The notes under the pieces were generated by a model. The model was not told where the DNA came from and did not search any database. It worked only from the letters and a program-made list of their open reading frames with translations. Shown piece after piece: positions 37,048 to 48,649 of a DNA stretch of 64,000 nucleotides; the stretch's first letter is position 1; every line of letters begins with the position of its first letter. The position numbers and the translations under genes are program-made. Source of the DNA: Ceratobasidium sp. AG-K (lineage: Eukaryota > Basidiomycota > Agaricomycetes > Cantharellales > Ceratobasidiaceae); assembly GCA_037039685.1 (NCBI GenBank), contig JAWNGF010000009.1, positions 1,922,001-1,986,000 on the forward strand. Direction: 5' to 3'.

Positions 37048-38778
37048 CTATAACCCACAATGTTCATCGCCCATCATAGCCGCAAGCGAGGCGATATTTG
37101 CACTCCCCTTCAGTCCTTTCTTCACCCGATTATGCGCACTCTGTGCGCGAACAGCTCCGCCAACGAATGCTTCCTCCAAGAGATTTTCGTAATTATACTT
37201 GTTCGTGGAGGATAAATGCGTTCCCCCTTCGTCCTTCAAGATGCTGCGTTTTTGCCCCGCAAATCGCTTTGAATTGAAATCCAATATGGCTAACTCAAGC
37301 TCTGAATCGGAGAACGATTTCGGTAACCAATGGATGGCTGATGCTCGGAGTCCAGAAAGCGATTCAAATGGGCGGCAAGAATGGCTGGGTGTATTGAACC
37401 AGGACGTCGCAGAGCCCCATGCTTCCCAAGGAATTTGCAAAGGCTCCTTGAGGTCAGCAATTGGAGTATGGCCAAGCATTTGGTCAAGAATTGCCACAAG
37501 ATACTCGGGGCATATATAAAGAATACCCGCTGTTGACGCCACGATGCGCAGAGCCAGTAAGTTCTGCGTAGCAGATTGAAATATCCTAGGGGCGTCCTGT
37601 GGTTGTGCTGGCCATGAAGGTTGATTCGAGAACGGTGCCTCAGCCGAATGCAACTGCACATAGTTGTCATTCTCTATTGCCGGTAATTTGGGTAGTATAA
37701 ATCGTGCCAGCTGGCAAGCGCGCAAAGGTTGGGTGTCGACGTTGTAGGTGGGGATATGGTGGACCTCCAATGAGCTCGTGACATTAGGTTTATTACCTGG
37801 AAGCTGTGGAGAACCGAGAGGATCGTCGAAGCGAGGAGTGACAAAATACCTCTCTGAGAGTAGAGAGGCCGAATAATCCTTCCACGAGTGTCGTTCAAAA
37901 CTCTGGGATATGTCCTGTTTAGTAAGTGCAACCTGAATGCCGCTGACACTTGCCGTAACCTGTACACCAGCTATCCAATCCACTATCCAAACAATTTCGC
38001 TTTCATGCCTGTCAGTCGCGATAACAACTAAAACTAAACGGCCATAAATTTGCATGTGAGTTACCCGGCGGGCCCCAACAAAATCCATGTCTGTCACGGG
38101 ACCGAATGGACAACTTGCAGCGGAGTGCGGCTTATTAGTCGACATAGTCCGGAAATGAAGCTGGTAATATTCAAAGTCTGGCTCGTTATTCAAATCAGGC
38201 GAGGGTGATTCCATAGTCTGGCTCTTCTCAAGAAGCACGAGCAGGTCCCATTCCGGTTGGATCAAAAAATAATCGCAGTCAATGCCCAGGTCCTCGTGAT
38301 ACCAGTATCTATATTTCGACCCTCTGTTCCACGAGGGCAATTGGTAAAAGTAGATCGAACGAGCGGTCCACCCAGATTCGACGCTGTAGGCAAATGTTCC
38401 ATTCACAAAGCACTGTCTGTGTGTAGGCCTTTGCGCTGGCAAAAATTCGATGAAGATTGACGGCAGAGCTGTAGTCTGCTCCCACTTAGACCGATGATCG
38501 CGCAATGCTTCTATCTTTTCAGCGTGGCTGAGATCAGTTCGAATCACAGAAGGAAGTACATAACCAGAGAGGTCAAGCTCCAGGATGTACTGCAGGAATG
38601 GGTCGAGCGCAATGAGAGTATGCAACTGACGGCAGACCTAGGTGAGGAAACATGAGTCACAGTGTCCGAGAGTTGTAAACGATAGTTTACTCACTAATTG
38701 GAGTCTCCTTATGGTAGATGGATCGGCGAATCTAAGGATTCGAGAGACAACCTCTGACGGAAACTCGGAAAATAACAT
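37048..38778 (-). CDS. F-box-like protein with large unknown C-terminal region
   Basis: Exon 1 (38778-38695) encodes MLFSEFPSEVVSRILRFADP, a typical start of an F-box (substrate adaptor of SCF ubiquitin ligases). A 57-bp intron (38638-38694) joins it to a single long exon, 37048-38637, for 557 aa in total. The exon junction reads RRLQLVCRQLHTLIALDPFLQYILELDLSGY, which continues the F-box and matches the common Agaricomycete layout. The rest has no catalytic motif I know. Blocks such as RGSKYRYWYHEDLG, QPEWDLLVLL and VWIVDWIAGVQ are shared with the decayed copy at 41258. Intact and probably expressed. Confidence 0.75.
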
Positions 38779-39689
38779 GAGCGATGGTACTCAACGGGGC
38801 AGCAATCACCACGTGATCCGGCATCAAGGGTCAGACAGGCTTGAGGAGGGTGCTGGATAGTCAGGTGTCCCGAGACCTACTGTCTTTCGATAATACTGTA
38901 CAGCGTTTTATTTCTCCGTTAGAAGTTTGAAGAAAGGGATGTAGACCCCAAAGCAATAATCAGAAGCTACGAAATGGAGGGACAAAATATAACGAACCTC
39001 AGCGAAAAAGGTCCCCATATACGGTTGCCCAACCGTTAGTATTACTACCCCTCGTTATATGTGTTACAAGCCCTTCAAGTTCTCTTCAAAATCATCCTTG
39101 GACAGAAATTACGCAAACGTCTAATGAACGGGGAAACGAAACGCGGAGCTGTTATACCCGATTTAGACCATATTTTACGCTTATGATGGTGCATGATTCA
39201 TGGTGCGTTCAGCCCATCATATGCGCCAGAAGTTTGTCACGTCCCGATTATACACCCCCGTAAAATAGAGCATACGAACGTCGAATGAATGAAATAATGA
39301 AAAGCACAGCTATGAATGCTCGCTTCACGCGTGTCCTTCATGATCAAATAAGCTCAACAGCAGGCCCACCTATTTAACCACCCGTATTTTACATCGAATA
39401 CACGAATATGCCTATTCTCCTATCACTGCCCTCGGTTGATCGCCACATGCACAGCAGCACTGAATACAAATGGACGAGGTGATCAATAACACAAAATGAG
39501 GACGCTCGCATCTCACCGTGCCCGGCATCCATCATGCCCACAAAAGAAATTCCCAAGTGCACATCACTCCGCACTGCCTTCCGTATACACGTGTACGGTC
39601 TAAGAGCAGGAACAGCTCTATCAAGAAACGCCTGTTTCATGGGATTCTCGCAGATCCCACCACTAATAGATGGCTGTGCGAACTCAACC
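38779..39689. other. Intergenic between F-box gene and its pseudogene
   Basis: Promoter of the F-box gene. No separate gene was found. Confidence 0.45.
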
Positions 39690-41258
39690 GGGGATTCATT
39701 GTTCTGTCATCTCTTTACTCGTTGCGGGTTGAAATCCCAGGCCACTAATCCGGTCTCCTCGTCCGAGCTATTCAGCCTCGATTTCAGATCAAACTTTGCT
39801 ACAACTCGCAACTCGTGGAATGTCTCGACTGGCCTGCAGCCTCTTGTATCCGTATTCAACCAAGACGTGTTAGAGCCCTACGTTTCCCATGAAATATGTA
39901 CCGGATTATCGAGGTCGCCCGGCAAGCCTAAGCCAAACTCCCAACCAAGGATTGCTAGAAGACCCAAAGAACATAAGTGGAGAGTGTACGATGTCAGCCA
40001 AAAGTAAATTCGAGAGACAGCGAGTTGTTTGAAGGCGGTTGAAATATTTTGGCCGGTGATAATGATTCCTCCGACCACGAAGACTGAGCCAAGGGTGATA
40101 CATTTGTGCAGTGCAGTCTCATTTTCTCCCTATCTTCCTCTAATTCCTCCAAATGTATTGTAGGTAGAATAAAACTTGCCACACAGATCGCAGGCTGATC
40201 AAGGTCAGTGCTATGGGGTTGTATGTCATACACATCCAAGCGGCCTGGGCCTTTGGTTTGTGGACTTTCAGCCACTACTAGTTCCGGTTTGTCAACGCGA
40301 GGAATAGCAAGGTACCTCTCTGAGATCGGGCAAAACGAAAACTCTTTCCCGGAGGGATACTCGATGCGCTGCATCAGAAACGATAGAGCCAGGTCAATTG
40401 GTATACGACAAGCCAAGTTCAAATCACCTCAACTTCTACGCCCACAGTCCAATCGACCACTGCAAGGATGCTCTCCACCATGAACATTTGAGATTCAAGC
40501 AATGTCCCCACTATGCGACCACATATTCGTATCTGTTAGGTTCGCCGAGAAAAGTTCAATTAATGAGATTCAGTTGGATTACGCCGGATGTCAAAATTGC
40601 TTCAGGATGCGGCTCGTCGGTTAACATGGTCCGGACATGAAGTTGGTAGTCATCGAAAATGTCGTACTTATCCACTGTACTTTTCATACGACGAGATAGC
40701 CGTAGCCTGCTTCCAAGAAAGACTAACAAATCTCGTTCAGGCTGAATCATAAAACACAACATCGGTGGCTAGATCCCTGTGATGCCAGCTCCTATATTCA
40801 GTACCTCTGCTCCATGGCCTAAGCGGATGAAAGTAGATTGAACGAACACCCGGCAGTGTTGCTTTCGGACGAGGTGTACCGTAGGCAATCGTGCCGTCTG
40901 CCAAACAGCACCCCTGTTCTTTTCCTGACAGCGGAATAAAGGTCGGCCGCTCGAGCCTAGTCTGGTCCCAGGTGTCTCTGTATTCACGCAATATCCGTAT
41001 CTTTTCAGCGTTACTGATGTCGGTCTGATTCACCGATGGGAGAACGTATCCAGAAATATCCCGTTCTAGCACGTACTGGGGGAACAAGTCGGAAGCAACA
41101 AGCTCACGAAATTGACGACAGACCTGTATGAGCAACAAATTGGCAGAAACATGATAGTCAAAGGTTGTACTCGTCTGTTGACAACGCCAAATTGCCAGTG
41201 GATCGCAGAGGGCGAAAACTTGACGGATGATTTCAGAGGGCAGGTTGACGAGCGGCAT
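39690..41258 (-). pseudogene. Decayed tandem copy of the F-box-like gene
   Basis: Starts at ATG 41258 with MPLVNLPSEIIRQVFALCDP and follows the neighbour block by block: VLERDISGYVLPSV, RGTEYRSWHHRDL, QPERDLLVFL, DDYQLHVRTM, then FCPISERYLAIPR and a C-terminal TSWLNTDTRGCRP-like block. It is broken. A frame change occurs near 40745-40762, several stops follow between about 40420 and 40560, and more indels occur near 39880-39990. At the place where the intact gene has the donor GTGAGT, this copy reads ACGAGT, so the first intron donor is also lost. The left limit is approximate. Confidence 0.8.
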
Positions 41259-42155
41259 GAGAGATAGTTGGTGGGTAGAGGGTGCGGCTACAACGTATTT
41301 TTAGATTCTCAAAGATGCACCAGGAGATTAAATAGATCATGTCAAGGTAGTGGAACGTCTACGTGGAGTGAACAGCAAAATGCCCGGTAGTAAGACAGTC
41401 ACAAGGCGAGGAAGCAACGACGAAGTCCGAAAGGTCGCGTCGAGTGAGCCAAACCCGTTCAAGAGTTTAGAGAACGTAGCGAGTCCTACTGCCAGGACGA
41501 GTGCAGAGCAATTAAGTAAGATGAATAGGCCAAGGGCTTGCACGGAGTCTTCCACATGATCTTAACCCAGGCGCCAAAGTAGATACCAAATATGGCACTT
41601 GTACTGACGGCCCAAAATCTGAATTATGCCCCATCGGCGTTCCCGCCACCCTATTCGATTATCCAGGAGCAATGGATTTTCCTGTCAGATCGCAAACGGA
41701 ATAAAACGCTCGAGGCTAAATAACGACCAAATATATGCGTGTGGTTGCACAATGCATTTTGCTTCGAACCGGTCAGGCCCCGAACATCCCCTCGTCAGCA
41801 ACGCCTGCATTCACTTGCAAAGGAGAACCTTTATAGCACAGCTTTGAAACATGGCATAAATCCTCGCGTGGGTACCCCGCCTGTAAAAGCGTGACACGCG
41901 AGAGCGCCTCCTTCGAGTCAACCCGAGGCTCAGTGTTTAGTCAAGAGCTGGCTCCCTGATTCGTTTTGGAATTGATACCGTCGAGCTCCTTCATTTGTAC
42001 GAAGATCGTGGACTTTTCTCGCTCAAACTCAATCAACTCCGTGGGGTACTTGGGCAAAAGCTATGGAGTGGACCCTGCTGCCATCCATGTTCGCGACATA
42101 ATCAAGGAGCTCGACCGTATTTGGAGACTTCACGTCGCCGTTGCATCCCTTCGCA

Positions 42156-42200
<45 letters not shown>

Positions 42201-42389
42201 CACTCGGTATCATGTGTAAAAAATCATGTTTCATGTATGCAATACAAATCAACACGTATAGAACTAGTACCTCACCGAGGCAAACTAGGTATCAAACCCA
42301 AACCAAGCAGAAGAATCGAGAAGCCATCAAGGACATAGACAACCAATCAAGGTGTCCTAAGAGAGAGTGAGAGGAGAGAGGAGAGGAAA
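41259..42389. other. Intergenic with long poly(T) tract
   Basis: A hydrophobic minus-strand frame at 41337-41555 has no support. The main feature is the T tract listed separately. Confidence 0.45.
42158..42200. repeat. Poly(T) tract of 43 bases
   Basis: Forty-three consecutive T on the plus strand, equal to poly(A) on the minus strand. It lies about 190 bp past the stop codon of the minus-strand LPMO at 42390. It could be a slipped homopolymer or the tail of a retroposed sequence. Confidence 0.95.
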
Positions 42390-43493
42390 CTACTCGGAGA
42401 CGGGGGCGGGGGCGACGCGCTTTTGCATACGCGAAGTCCAGCCGGCAATCGCACGACGGCACTTGGACTTGACCGAGCCAGTGTTGGACGACGTCTTACC
42501 AGTGGCGGAAGGCTTGCCAGTGGAAGTCGAGGCCTTGGTGGTCGTGGTCTTGCCCGAGTTGTTGGTAGGGGTGGTAGAGTTGTTCGCGTTAGCCTTAACA
42601 GTGGATCCGCCGCCAATCTTGGCCATGGCGGGGCCGGGGAAAGTGTACTTGAATCCGTTGTTAAAGACGTTGGGGGTGAAGATTCCTGCCTCGCTGGCCG
42701 AGTACCCGCCGGGGAACTTGACGGTGGGGGTGGTGCTGACCTTGGCGGAGCTCCTGAAGGCACGTCAGGAACGATCGGAATCGTAAAAATTAAGTTACTC
42801 ACCCTCCCTTGACGTTGACCTGGATGCAGCTCGTGTAGAACTCAGCGCCACCCTTCTTGTCGGCAAGGTGGAGAGCTACAATCTCGTGACGGAGGATATA
42901 GTGACCGTTCTGGATGCCCGCTGGGATCTTGAAGGTGTGCGACTGGTCGGTCACTACTCGAGTCAGCATCGAGCAGAAAGTTTGGAAATAAGCGAACTTA
43001 CTGAGCTTAGCCTGAACCCACTTCTTGCCGTCCTGGCCAACCTGAGCGATCTTGAACCAATCGAGGTTGGCAGGGTTGACCTTGTCGGCAGTCTGGCCTT
43101 CGGGGACCTTGGCCATGTACTCAATGAGAGGGCCCATGTCGTGGTTCCAGGTGTCACCGGGGTGGTCTTCCCACTTGAGGGAGACAGTAGACCCAGCAGT
43201 GACGGGAGCGACAATGGAAGCGACCTTGGCATCACGACCGCAAGTCATACCGGCACCGGTGACGCCTTTCCAGGGGCTGGTAGTCGAGATTTGACGGATG
43301 GGAGACGCAATCTTGGCACCGCCGGCGACGGGGCCCTTGTAGGTCTTTCCATCGAGGACGATCGCTGCGAAGAAGTCAATAAGCAGTCTAGGAAGGAATA
43401 ATAATCCACTCACACTTGACGTAACCGTGGGCGCTGACACCGGCAGCGAGAGCAAAGAGAGAAAACACAGACGAGAACAACATGTTTAGAGTC
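42390..43493 (-). CDS. AA9 lytic polysaccharide monooxygenase (copy 1)
   Basis: A secreted copper enzyme that oxidatively cleaves cellulose or hemicellulose. Minus strand from ATG 43493, four exons. A 19-aa signal peptide ends ...GVSA, so the mature protein starts with His (HGYVKS), the copper-binding His1. The second histidine-brace residue is in TWNHDMGPLIEYMA. The axial Tyr is in GGAEFYTSCIQV, where most AA9 enzymes have Gln before Phe-Tyr. The block RHEIVALHLADKKGGAEF is typical of the family. After the domain comes a Ser/Thr/Asn-rich linker and a basic tail KSKCRRAIAGWTSRMQKR instead of a CBM1. A TATATATA at 43625-43632 lies about 130 bp upstream. A related copy lies 1.1 kb away. Confidence 0.92.
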
Positions 43494-44598
43494 GTAGAAT
43501 GAAAGTGTTTACTAGTGAACGTTGCAACCTGTGAACGAGAGCGTTGCGTGGATCAACCGAGACGAGTAAGGTAAGGAGGGCGGAGGAGAGGGCGAACAAG
43601 GAAAAAAAGGGCGGGGGGCGCCCATATATATACCATCACGGAAGCATCACAGGCTTGGCGTGGATCAAATTGTGTGGCGGTGTTTGCCCCGAACGAAGAA
43701 AGGATCACCAAACTCATATAAACATCTCATTTGTCCCTGGACCGGAGAAAAAAGGCACTGGATTCCGGGTGTTGCTCAGCGGGCTCCGGTGTGCCACGAG
43801 TGACTCTGGCCTACTCGGAGAACATGAAAAACGACATGGCAACCGCAAGGCGCCACAGCGAGCCGCATGAGCTCGGGCTAATGGCGCGCGTGCCGAGTCG
43901 CTCCAAAGCCTTGCCGACCATTGTCAGCCCGCATCTTTTCGTAAATTTATTCTTCCCGACTCTATCCTTTTTTCGCAGGAGCTATCCTTTTTGCACCACA
44001 CGTCCCATCAAACAAATGTCACCACCCGCACTCCGAGTTGATCGGCTCTTCTGCACTCGGAACGCAATCTACCCGAATGCGTGCGTCAGCGGCTAGAGAC
44101 ACCGCCCGCCGTACTTCCGAAACTGAATAAGCATAGCACAATCCACGAGATTATTTCACGCTATAGTAATCCAAATCCCATTCAGAGCGCACCGCACTCC
44201 ATAGCCGGTCACCCATGCGAGGCACCCGCCCTGACCCGACAGCACAGCCCGGACCCGACGCAGATCCTCTGCGACGTGCCTTGGTCATACAATACAAACG
44301 TCAAATTCTCGGCGTTTTCGATTGCCTCCGTTGGGGGTCCGAGCGCTAATCGACTGCTCGACCCCACTCGGGCGACTTCTTTAATTTTGCCATTCAGTCG
44401 AGGTTATCTCGTTTCCATGGTTCATCAAACGACTGAATTGTATACAATACGCCAGTCAAGGTAGGTACAAACAGGTCTCCAAGACCTCAAATCATCACGG
44501 ATGTGTGCACAGCATAGAAAGCACAACTAGGTGCGACCAAAAGAAAGAGTAGGGAGAAAAGACTGCAAAAATCTAACGAAGGTAGCAAGCAAAGTCAA
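43494..44598. other. Intergenic between LPMO copies
   Basis: Promoter of copy 1 (TATATATA at 43625-43632) and downstream region of copy 2. A 127-codon frame at 44081-44464 (plus) has no domain and is probably chance. Confidence 0.5.
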
Positions 44599-45776
44599 TT
44601 ACTTGCGGGAGCGCCTGTCCACACGGGACATCCATCCGCGAGCAGCAGCCTGCGCACGGCGGTAGTTCTTGTGCGAGTTGGACTTCTTGGTGGTCGAAGG
44701 CTCGGGGTCCTCGCAGTCATCCGTCTCGGTAGGTTCAGGCGCGGCAGCGGTAGTCGAAGGTTCGGGGTCCTCGTCGGTGCAATCGTCATCGGGTACAGTG
44801 GTGGCAGTCGGCTCGGCAGGATCGGACGCGCTCACAGTCGTAGAGGGCTCGGTGGTATCGGGTTCCTCAGGGTTGGTCTCGGGCTCGGTCGAGTTGCCAG
44901 TGTTGGCAAAGGTAGCAATCGCCGGGCCGGGGAAGGTGTACTTGAAGCCATTGTCAAAGACCTTGGGAACGTAGATGCCCTTGTCGCTGGCCGAGTAGGC
45001 GCCGGGGAACTTGACGGTCTCGGACGCGGTGGTCTTGGCGGTTCCAGAGCCACCGGTGACGCGGAGCTGGAAGCAGCTCGAGTAGAACTCGGCGCCGCCC
45101 TTTTGGTCGGCCAAGTGCAGAGCGATAATTTCGTGACGCATGATGTAGTCACCGTCTTCGAGCTCCTTGGGGATCGTGACAGTGTACTTGGTGCCAAGTT
45201 TCACTGCGAGTATAATTAATTGCAGCTCAGGGTCGGATGAGGGTGAACTTACTGAGGCGCTCGAGGAACCACTTGTTACCCTCCTGACCCTCTTGAGCAA
45301 TCTTGAAAAACTCGCCCTGGGACGCATCAAACTTGTCGGCAGTCTGGCCAGAAGGAACCTTGGCCATGTAGGTGATCAACGGACCCATCTCGTGAGGCCA
45401 CTTCTGGTTCGGATGAGCAACCCCTACAAGACGATTAAGCTTTGTTCGGAGCGCAGATCAAATGGACTTACAAGTAAGATCAAGCTTGGAGCCAGCAGTA
45501 GCAGGTGCGACCACCGAAGCGAGCTGGGACTTTTCACCGCAAGTGATGCCGGAACCGGTGGGGTTCTTGTACGGGTTGATGGTCGAAATGCGGCGAATAG
45601 GCGACTTGGGGTTGGTCTCGCCCGGAATGGGGCCGTTGTAGGTCTTGCCATCGACGATGATTTCTACGAGATATTAGAGCCAGCTATGAAATTGGAATAA
45701 GCCACTCACTGTCGACATAACCGTGAGCATGGACGCTGGCGACGAGCGCAAAGAGAGAGGCGACGGAGAACAACAT
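44599..45776 (-). CDS. AA9 lytic polysaccharide monooxygenase (copy 2)
   Basis: Minus strand from ATG 45776, four exons. The signal peptide ends ...SVHA, leaving an N-terminal His (HGYVDS). The second brace His is in KWPHEMGPLITYMA and the axial Tyr in GGAEFYSSCFQL, again with Glu instead of the usual Gln. The core matches copy 1 throughout (RHEIIALHLADQ, FKYTFPGPAIA). The C-terminal extension is longer and very acidic, with repeated EPxTT and DP/EP units and paired Cys residues. It ends with a basic tail RRAQAAARGWMSRVDRR that resembles the tail of copy 1. Same strand and same intron pattern as copy 1, so the pair arose by tandem duplication. Confidence 0.92.
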
Positions 45777-46207
45777 GGTAAGGAAGGATAAATCAGTCGT
45801 CCAAAGAGTGTTGAGAGCGAACGCTGGACCGAAAACGACGCAGACGAGGGACTGGGGGAGAAAAAGGAAGTGCCGAGCACACTAATTTCGCTTGGAATTT
45901 ATATGGGGCGGCGAAGCATGGACGCTCAGGGTCCAATGATGCGGAGCTTTCTGGGGCCTTCCAAAGGCGCTGCGCCGGAAATAGCACAGACCCTGAGCGA
46001 CGTCGGCCACGCCTTTGTCGACGTCGATATTGTCTCTACACTCGTAATTGCCCTCGTGCTCGGCCAGCAACCAGCAATTAGAACACATAGATTGTCATTT
46101 CATTGATTGTGTTGAGCGCGCTCGAACAGCGTCGCAACCGTTGCCCGCCACATCTAAATCACGGATCCCGCCGCTCCACTCAATTCAAACCTGCTCGCTT
46201 CTGCGCC
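45777..46207. promoter_or_regulatory. Divergent intergenic: LPMO copy 2 / WBP2-like gene
   Basis: About 430 bp between divergent starts. A minus-sense CATATAAA at 45897-45904 is a likely TATA box for LPMO copy 2. Confidence 0.5.
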
Positions 46208-46884
46208 ATGTCGCTCAACTGGGTCATGCTCGATGAGCGGAAACAGCCTGTGCCGCTGCCGAACGAGCGTATACTCGACACGATCCCCAGCACCCAACTC
46301 GTCATCAACATTCCCCAATCCCCCGCCCTCTCGGCCACGGGCACTGCTTGGCTGACATCTCACCGGGTACGCCGGCTTCCATATGGCTGAAACGCACTGA
46401 CACTGCGCAGTTTGTCTTTGTCGCGAATGCACAATCGCAATCCACGTCTCTTTTCGACTTGATTTCTCAAACGATCACCGCCACCCCCGCGGCGCCCTCT
46501 GCGAAGCTAGACTCGCTTTCTCTTCCATGGACATCAGTCCTTTCAACGTCGTTTGTCCAGCCATATTTTGCTGCCAATTACCTGGCGATGGACGTTCGAC
46601 CTGCCCAAGGCGGTGGTCTCGAACTCGGGACCACGGTGGAAGTTCGACTCGTCGAGCGAGGAATGTACGAGTTTGTCAAGATGGTCGAAGGAGTGCGGGT
46701 CAAGGCTATCGAAAAGGCCAGGGAGGAGAGGATAGGAGAACCACTACGTGAGTATAATCACATTCAATTTGGTTACGGCCGATTGACTAGTCCCCGTCCA
46801 GCGCTATACGACCGACCTCCGACACATACGGGGCCGAATCCCCTGCAGACGACCGAGGATCTTCCTCCAGGCTATACGATCTAA
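46208..46884 (+). CDS. WBP2-like GRAM-domain protein
   Basis: Three exons, 46208-46366, 46411-46747 and 46802-46884, give 192 aa. The N-terminus MSLNWVMLDERKQPVPLPNE and the block TGTAWLTSHR|FVFVANA (split by intron 1) are the GRAM domain start of WW-domain-binding-protein-2 homologues. The middle part has SLPWTSVLSTSFVQPYFAANY. The C-terminus ends DLPPGYTI, which includes a PPxY motif, the ligand for WW domains. The second intron is 54 bp and in frame, so retention would be tolerated. Likely a membrane-lipid-binding adaptor for a WW-domain protein such as a Nedd4/Rsp5-type ligase; partner assignment is inference. Confidence 0.8.
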
Positions 46885-46944
46885 GTTCCACGCCAAGTAT
46901 GTTCATCACCCTTCATAAATGTATTTATACTCGTATAATCAGTA

Positions 46945-47147
46945 TCACTTGGCATTGCAACGAACATTACAGTTGCACACAGCCTGACAGGTTTCTCGGG
47001 CTCGAGGGGTCAACTTGGCAACGGCATGAGTCTGTCCATTGAACCAATTCTCGCATGCTTGTGCTTTTTCCGTTGGCAGGGGTTTTGACTTTTGGTTAGG
47101 GCACCAAATTTGTCCAGGTGCGATATCCGTGTTCGACTTGATAGGCT
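46945..47147 (-). CDS. Possible terminal exon of a small Cys-rich protein
   Basis: A minus-strand frame ending at TGA 46945-46947 reads APGQIWCPNQKSKPLPTEK, then ACENWF, and ends ETCQAVCNCNVRCNAK, with six cysteines in under 60 residues. A branch-like CTGAC and a possible acceptor (GAAG before CCT) lie upstream, near 47150. I could not find a convincing first exon with ATG and signal peptide, so this is a candidate only. Confidence 0.3.
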
Positions 47148-47427
47148 TCGTTTAAAAACTCTTACGTAATAATAGGTCAGCAATGTGGCAAGTGCCTCGG
47201 ACTCGCCACTTGGCTCCAAATCGATGGTGGGCGATTTCAAGGGAAATAATCAAACTCTGGTTAGCGGAAATCGACTTGTACTATGGCTGATATTCATTAT
47301 GATACGCATATATTTACCTTTCGTAACCACTATTGGACATAGTGAGTAAGCATCTGACACTTGGAAAGCGCGGACAAGATCGGCTCTTACAAATAAGAAT
47401 GGCTGTCTATATTACACAAAGAGGTGT

Positions 47428-48004
47428 TGTAACGCCCGCGAGGCGAGCGAGCGAGGAGACGGACACGAGCATGGACATTCGTAGTGTAGATTATCGCTTA
47501 GTCATACCTAGTTATAGAACTCTAGTCATGTGACCGAGTCCCTCAGCTCATTCTACCATAACGAGTTGAGGGTAAGTCCGGCTTTTGTTTGTTTTCTTTC
47601 TCTTTCTCACGACCTTTTGGTTTAGTTTGTTTTGTCTTTAGATATACAATTGGAGCTCATTCTACCATAACGAGTTGAGGTTTAGTTTGTTTTGTCTTTA
47701 GGTGTTTTCCCCCGACCCTCGCGTGTTCCCCTCTGCATACCCTCCCTCTTATCGGCTCCTTTGAGCCGGGTTTATCGTCGCGTATCCCTCGGTTAGTACG
47801 CATCGTGTTCGCTCGCTCGCCTCGCTCTTATCGTCGCTTTCGTCTCGTCGCTCTCGTCTGGTTATTGCGCGCGTCGCGTCGCTTTATCGTCCACTCGCTC
47901 GAATACACGCGCTGCGCGCGCCCGCCCCCTTTCAGTGTACAACCGTACCGTGTCGAGATATAGTGTTCCGCGCTAAGATCGCGATTCCTCGATCCCCCGA
48001 ACAT
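47428..48004. mobile_element. Candidate LTR fragment
   Basis: The segment begins TGTAACGCCCGCG and ends CCCCGAACA, so it has TG...CA borders of an LTR type common in fungal Gypsy elements. It lacks a 5-bp target duplication (GGTGT before, TTTTG after) and no coding region follows. It may be a truncated LTR or chance. Confidence 0.25.
47545..47701. repeat. Interleaved direct repeats
   Basis: A 27-bp word beginning AGCTCATTCTACCATAACGA occurs at 47545-47571 and 47654-47680. A 23-bp word beginning GGTTTAGTTTGTTTTGTC occurs at 47619-47641 and 47679-47701. The order is A1, B1, A2, B2, with the second pair directly fused, as left by slippage or a partial duplication. Confidence 0.85.
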
Positions 48005-48649
48005 TTTGATCGCGGGCTTATTGAATGCGTAGGTGGGCAGGCGTAACCGTGGCGAATGCACCTGGATGCATGTGGTCGGTATAAGCCCTGTGAAAAACTT
48101 GATGGACACCCGGGTATGAGGTAACTGGTTCACGGCCAAGCACTGAATCTTTCGGCAAGTTCGGCAGGTAGAAGCCTGAATGCGAATGAGTCGCAAGCTG
48201 TAAGGGATGCCCCCGTCCTCTTAGGGGTTTTATACTCCAACCAAGTGCAGTTTATAGAAATGCTGGTCTTCGACTGTGAGTCCCTATCGTAATTAATTGA
48301 AGCACGGGGAGAAATAAAGGGTCAGCGCCGGGGGAGGGCCACTAGGCCCTCGGCCCTGGGGGCGTACTTGGCTCTTCGTGAGCAAGCTGAAAGTTAGGTA
48401 AATTGAACGTGTCATCCTATGCAATCATGAGGTAGGTGAGGTACAACAGTATTCGCGTAATACCACGAGTACGAATCAACCTTGACGAGATAATGGGCCA
48501 TCTAAGGTTTGCATATCACAGTGCATTGCGGAGTTGTATTCCTCGACCTGCCTTTTCATGCCACTGGCAGCGCGCTCGTCCCTCATTCAATTCTTCACAG
48601 ACTTCCGATGGAGAATGATGCAATTCAAAAGTGAGTGATAGACGCCTGG

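Larger units (their letters stand above)
47150..48649. other. Intergenic with possible retroelement fragment
   Basis: Contains interleaved short repeats and a GC-skewed low-complexity block (see the repeat and LTR entries). No gene is supported. Confidence 0.4.

Noticed and set aside
41337..41555. Hydrophobic 72-codon minus-strand frame
   Set aside because: No start context, relatives or transcript evidence; likely chance in intergenic DNA.
42867..43401. 177-codon plus-strand frame over LPMO copy 1 (and similar frames over copy 2)
   Set aside because: Antisense of GC-rich coding exons; hydrophobic repeats result from the reverse reading.
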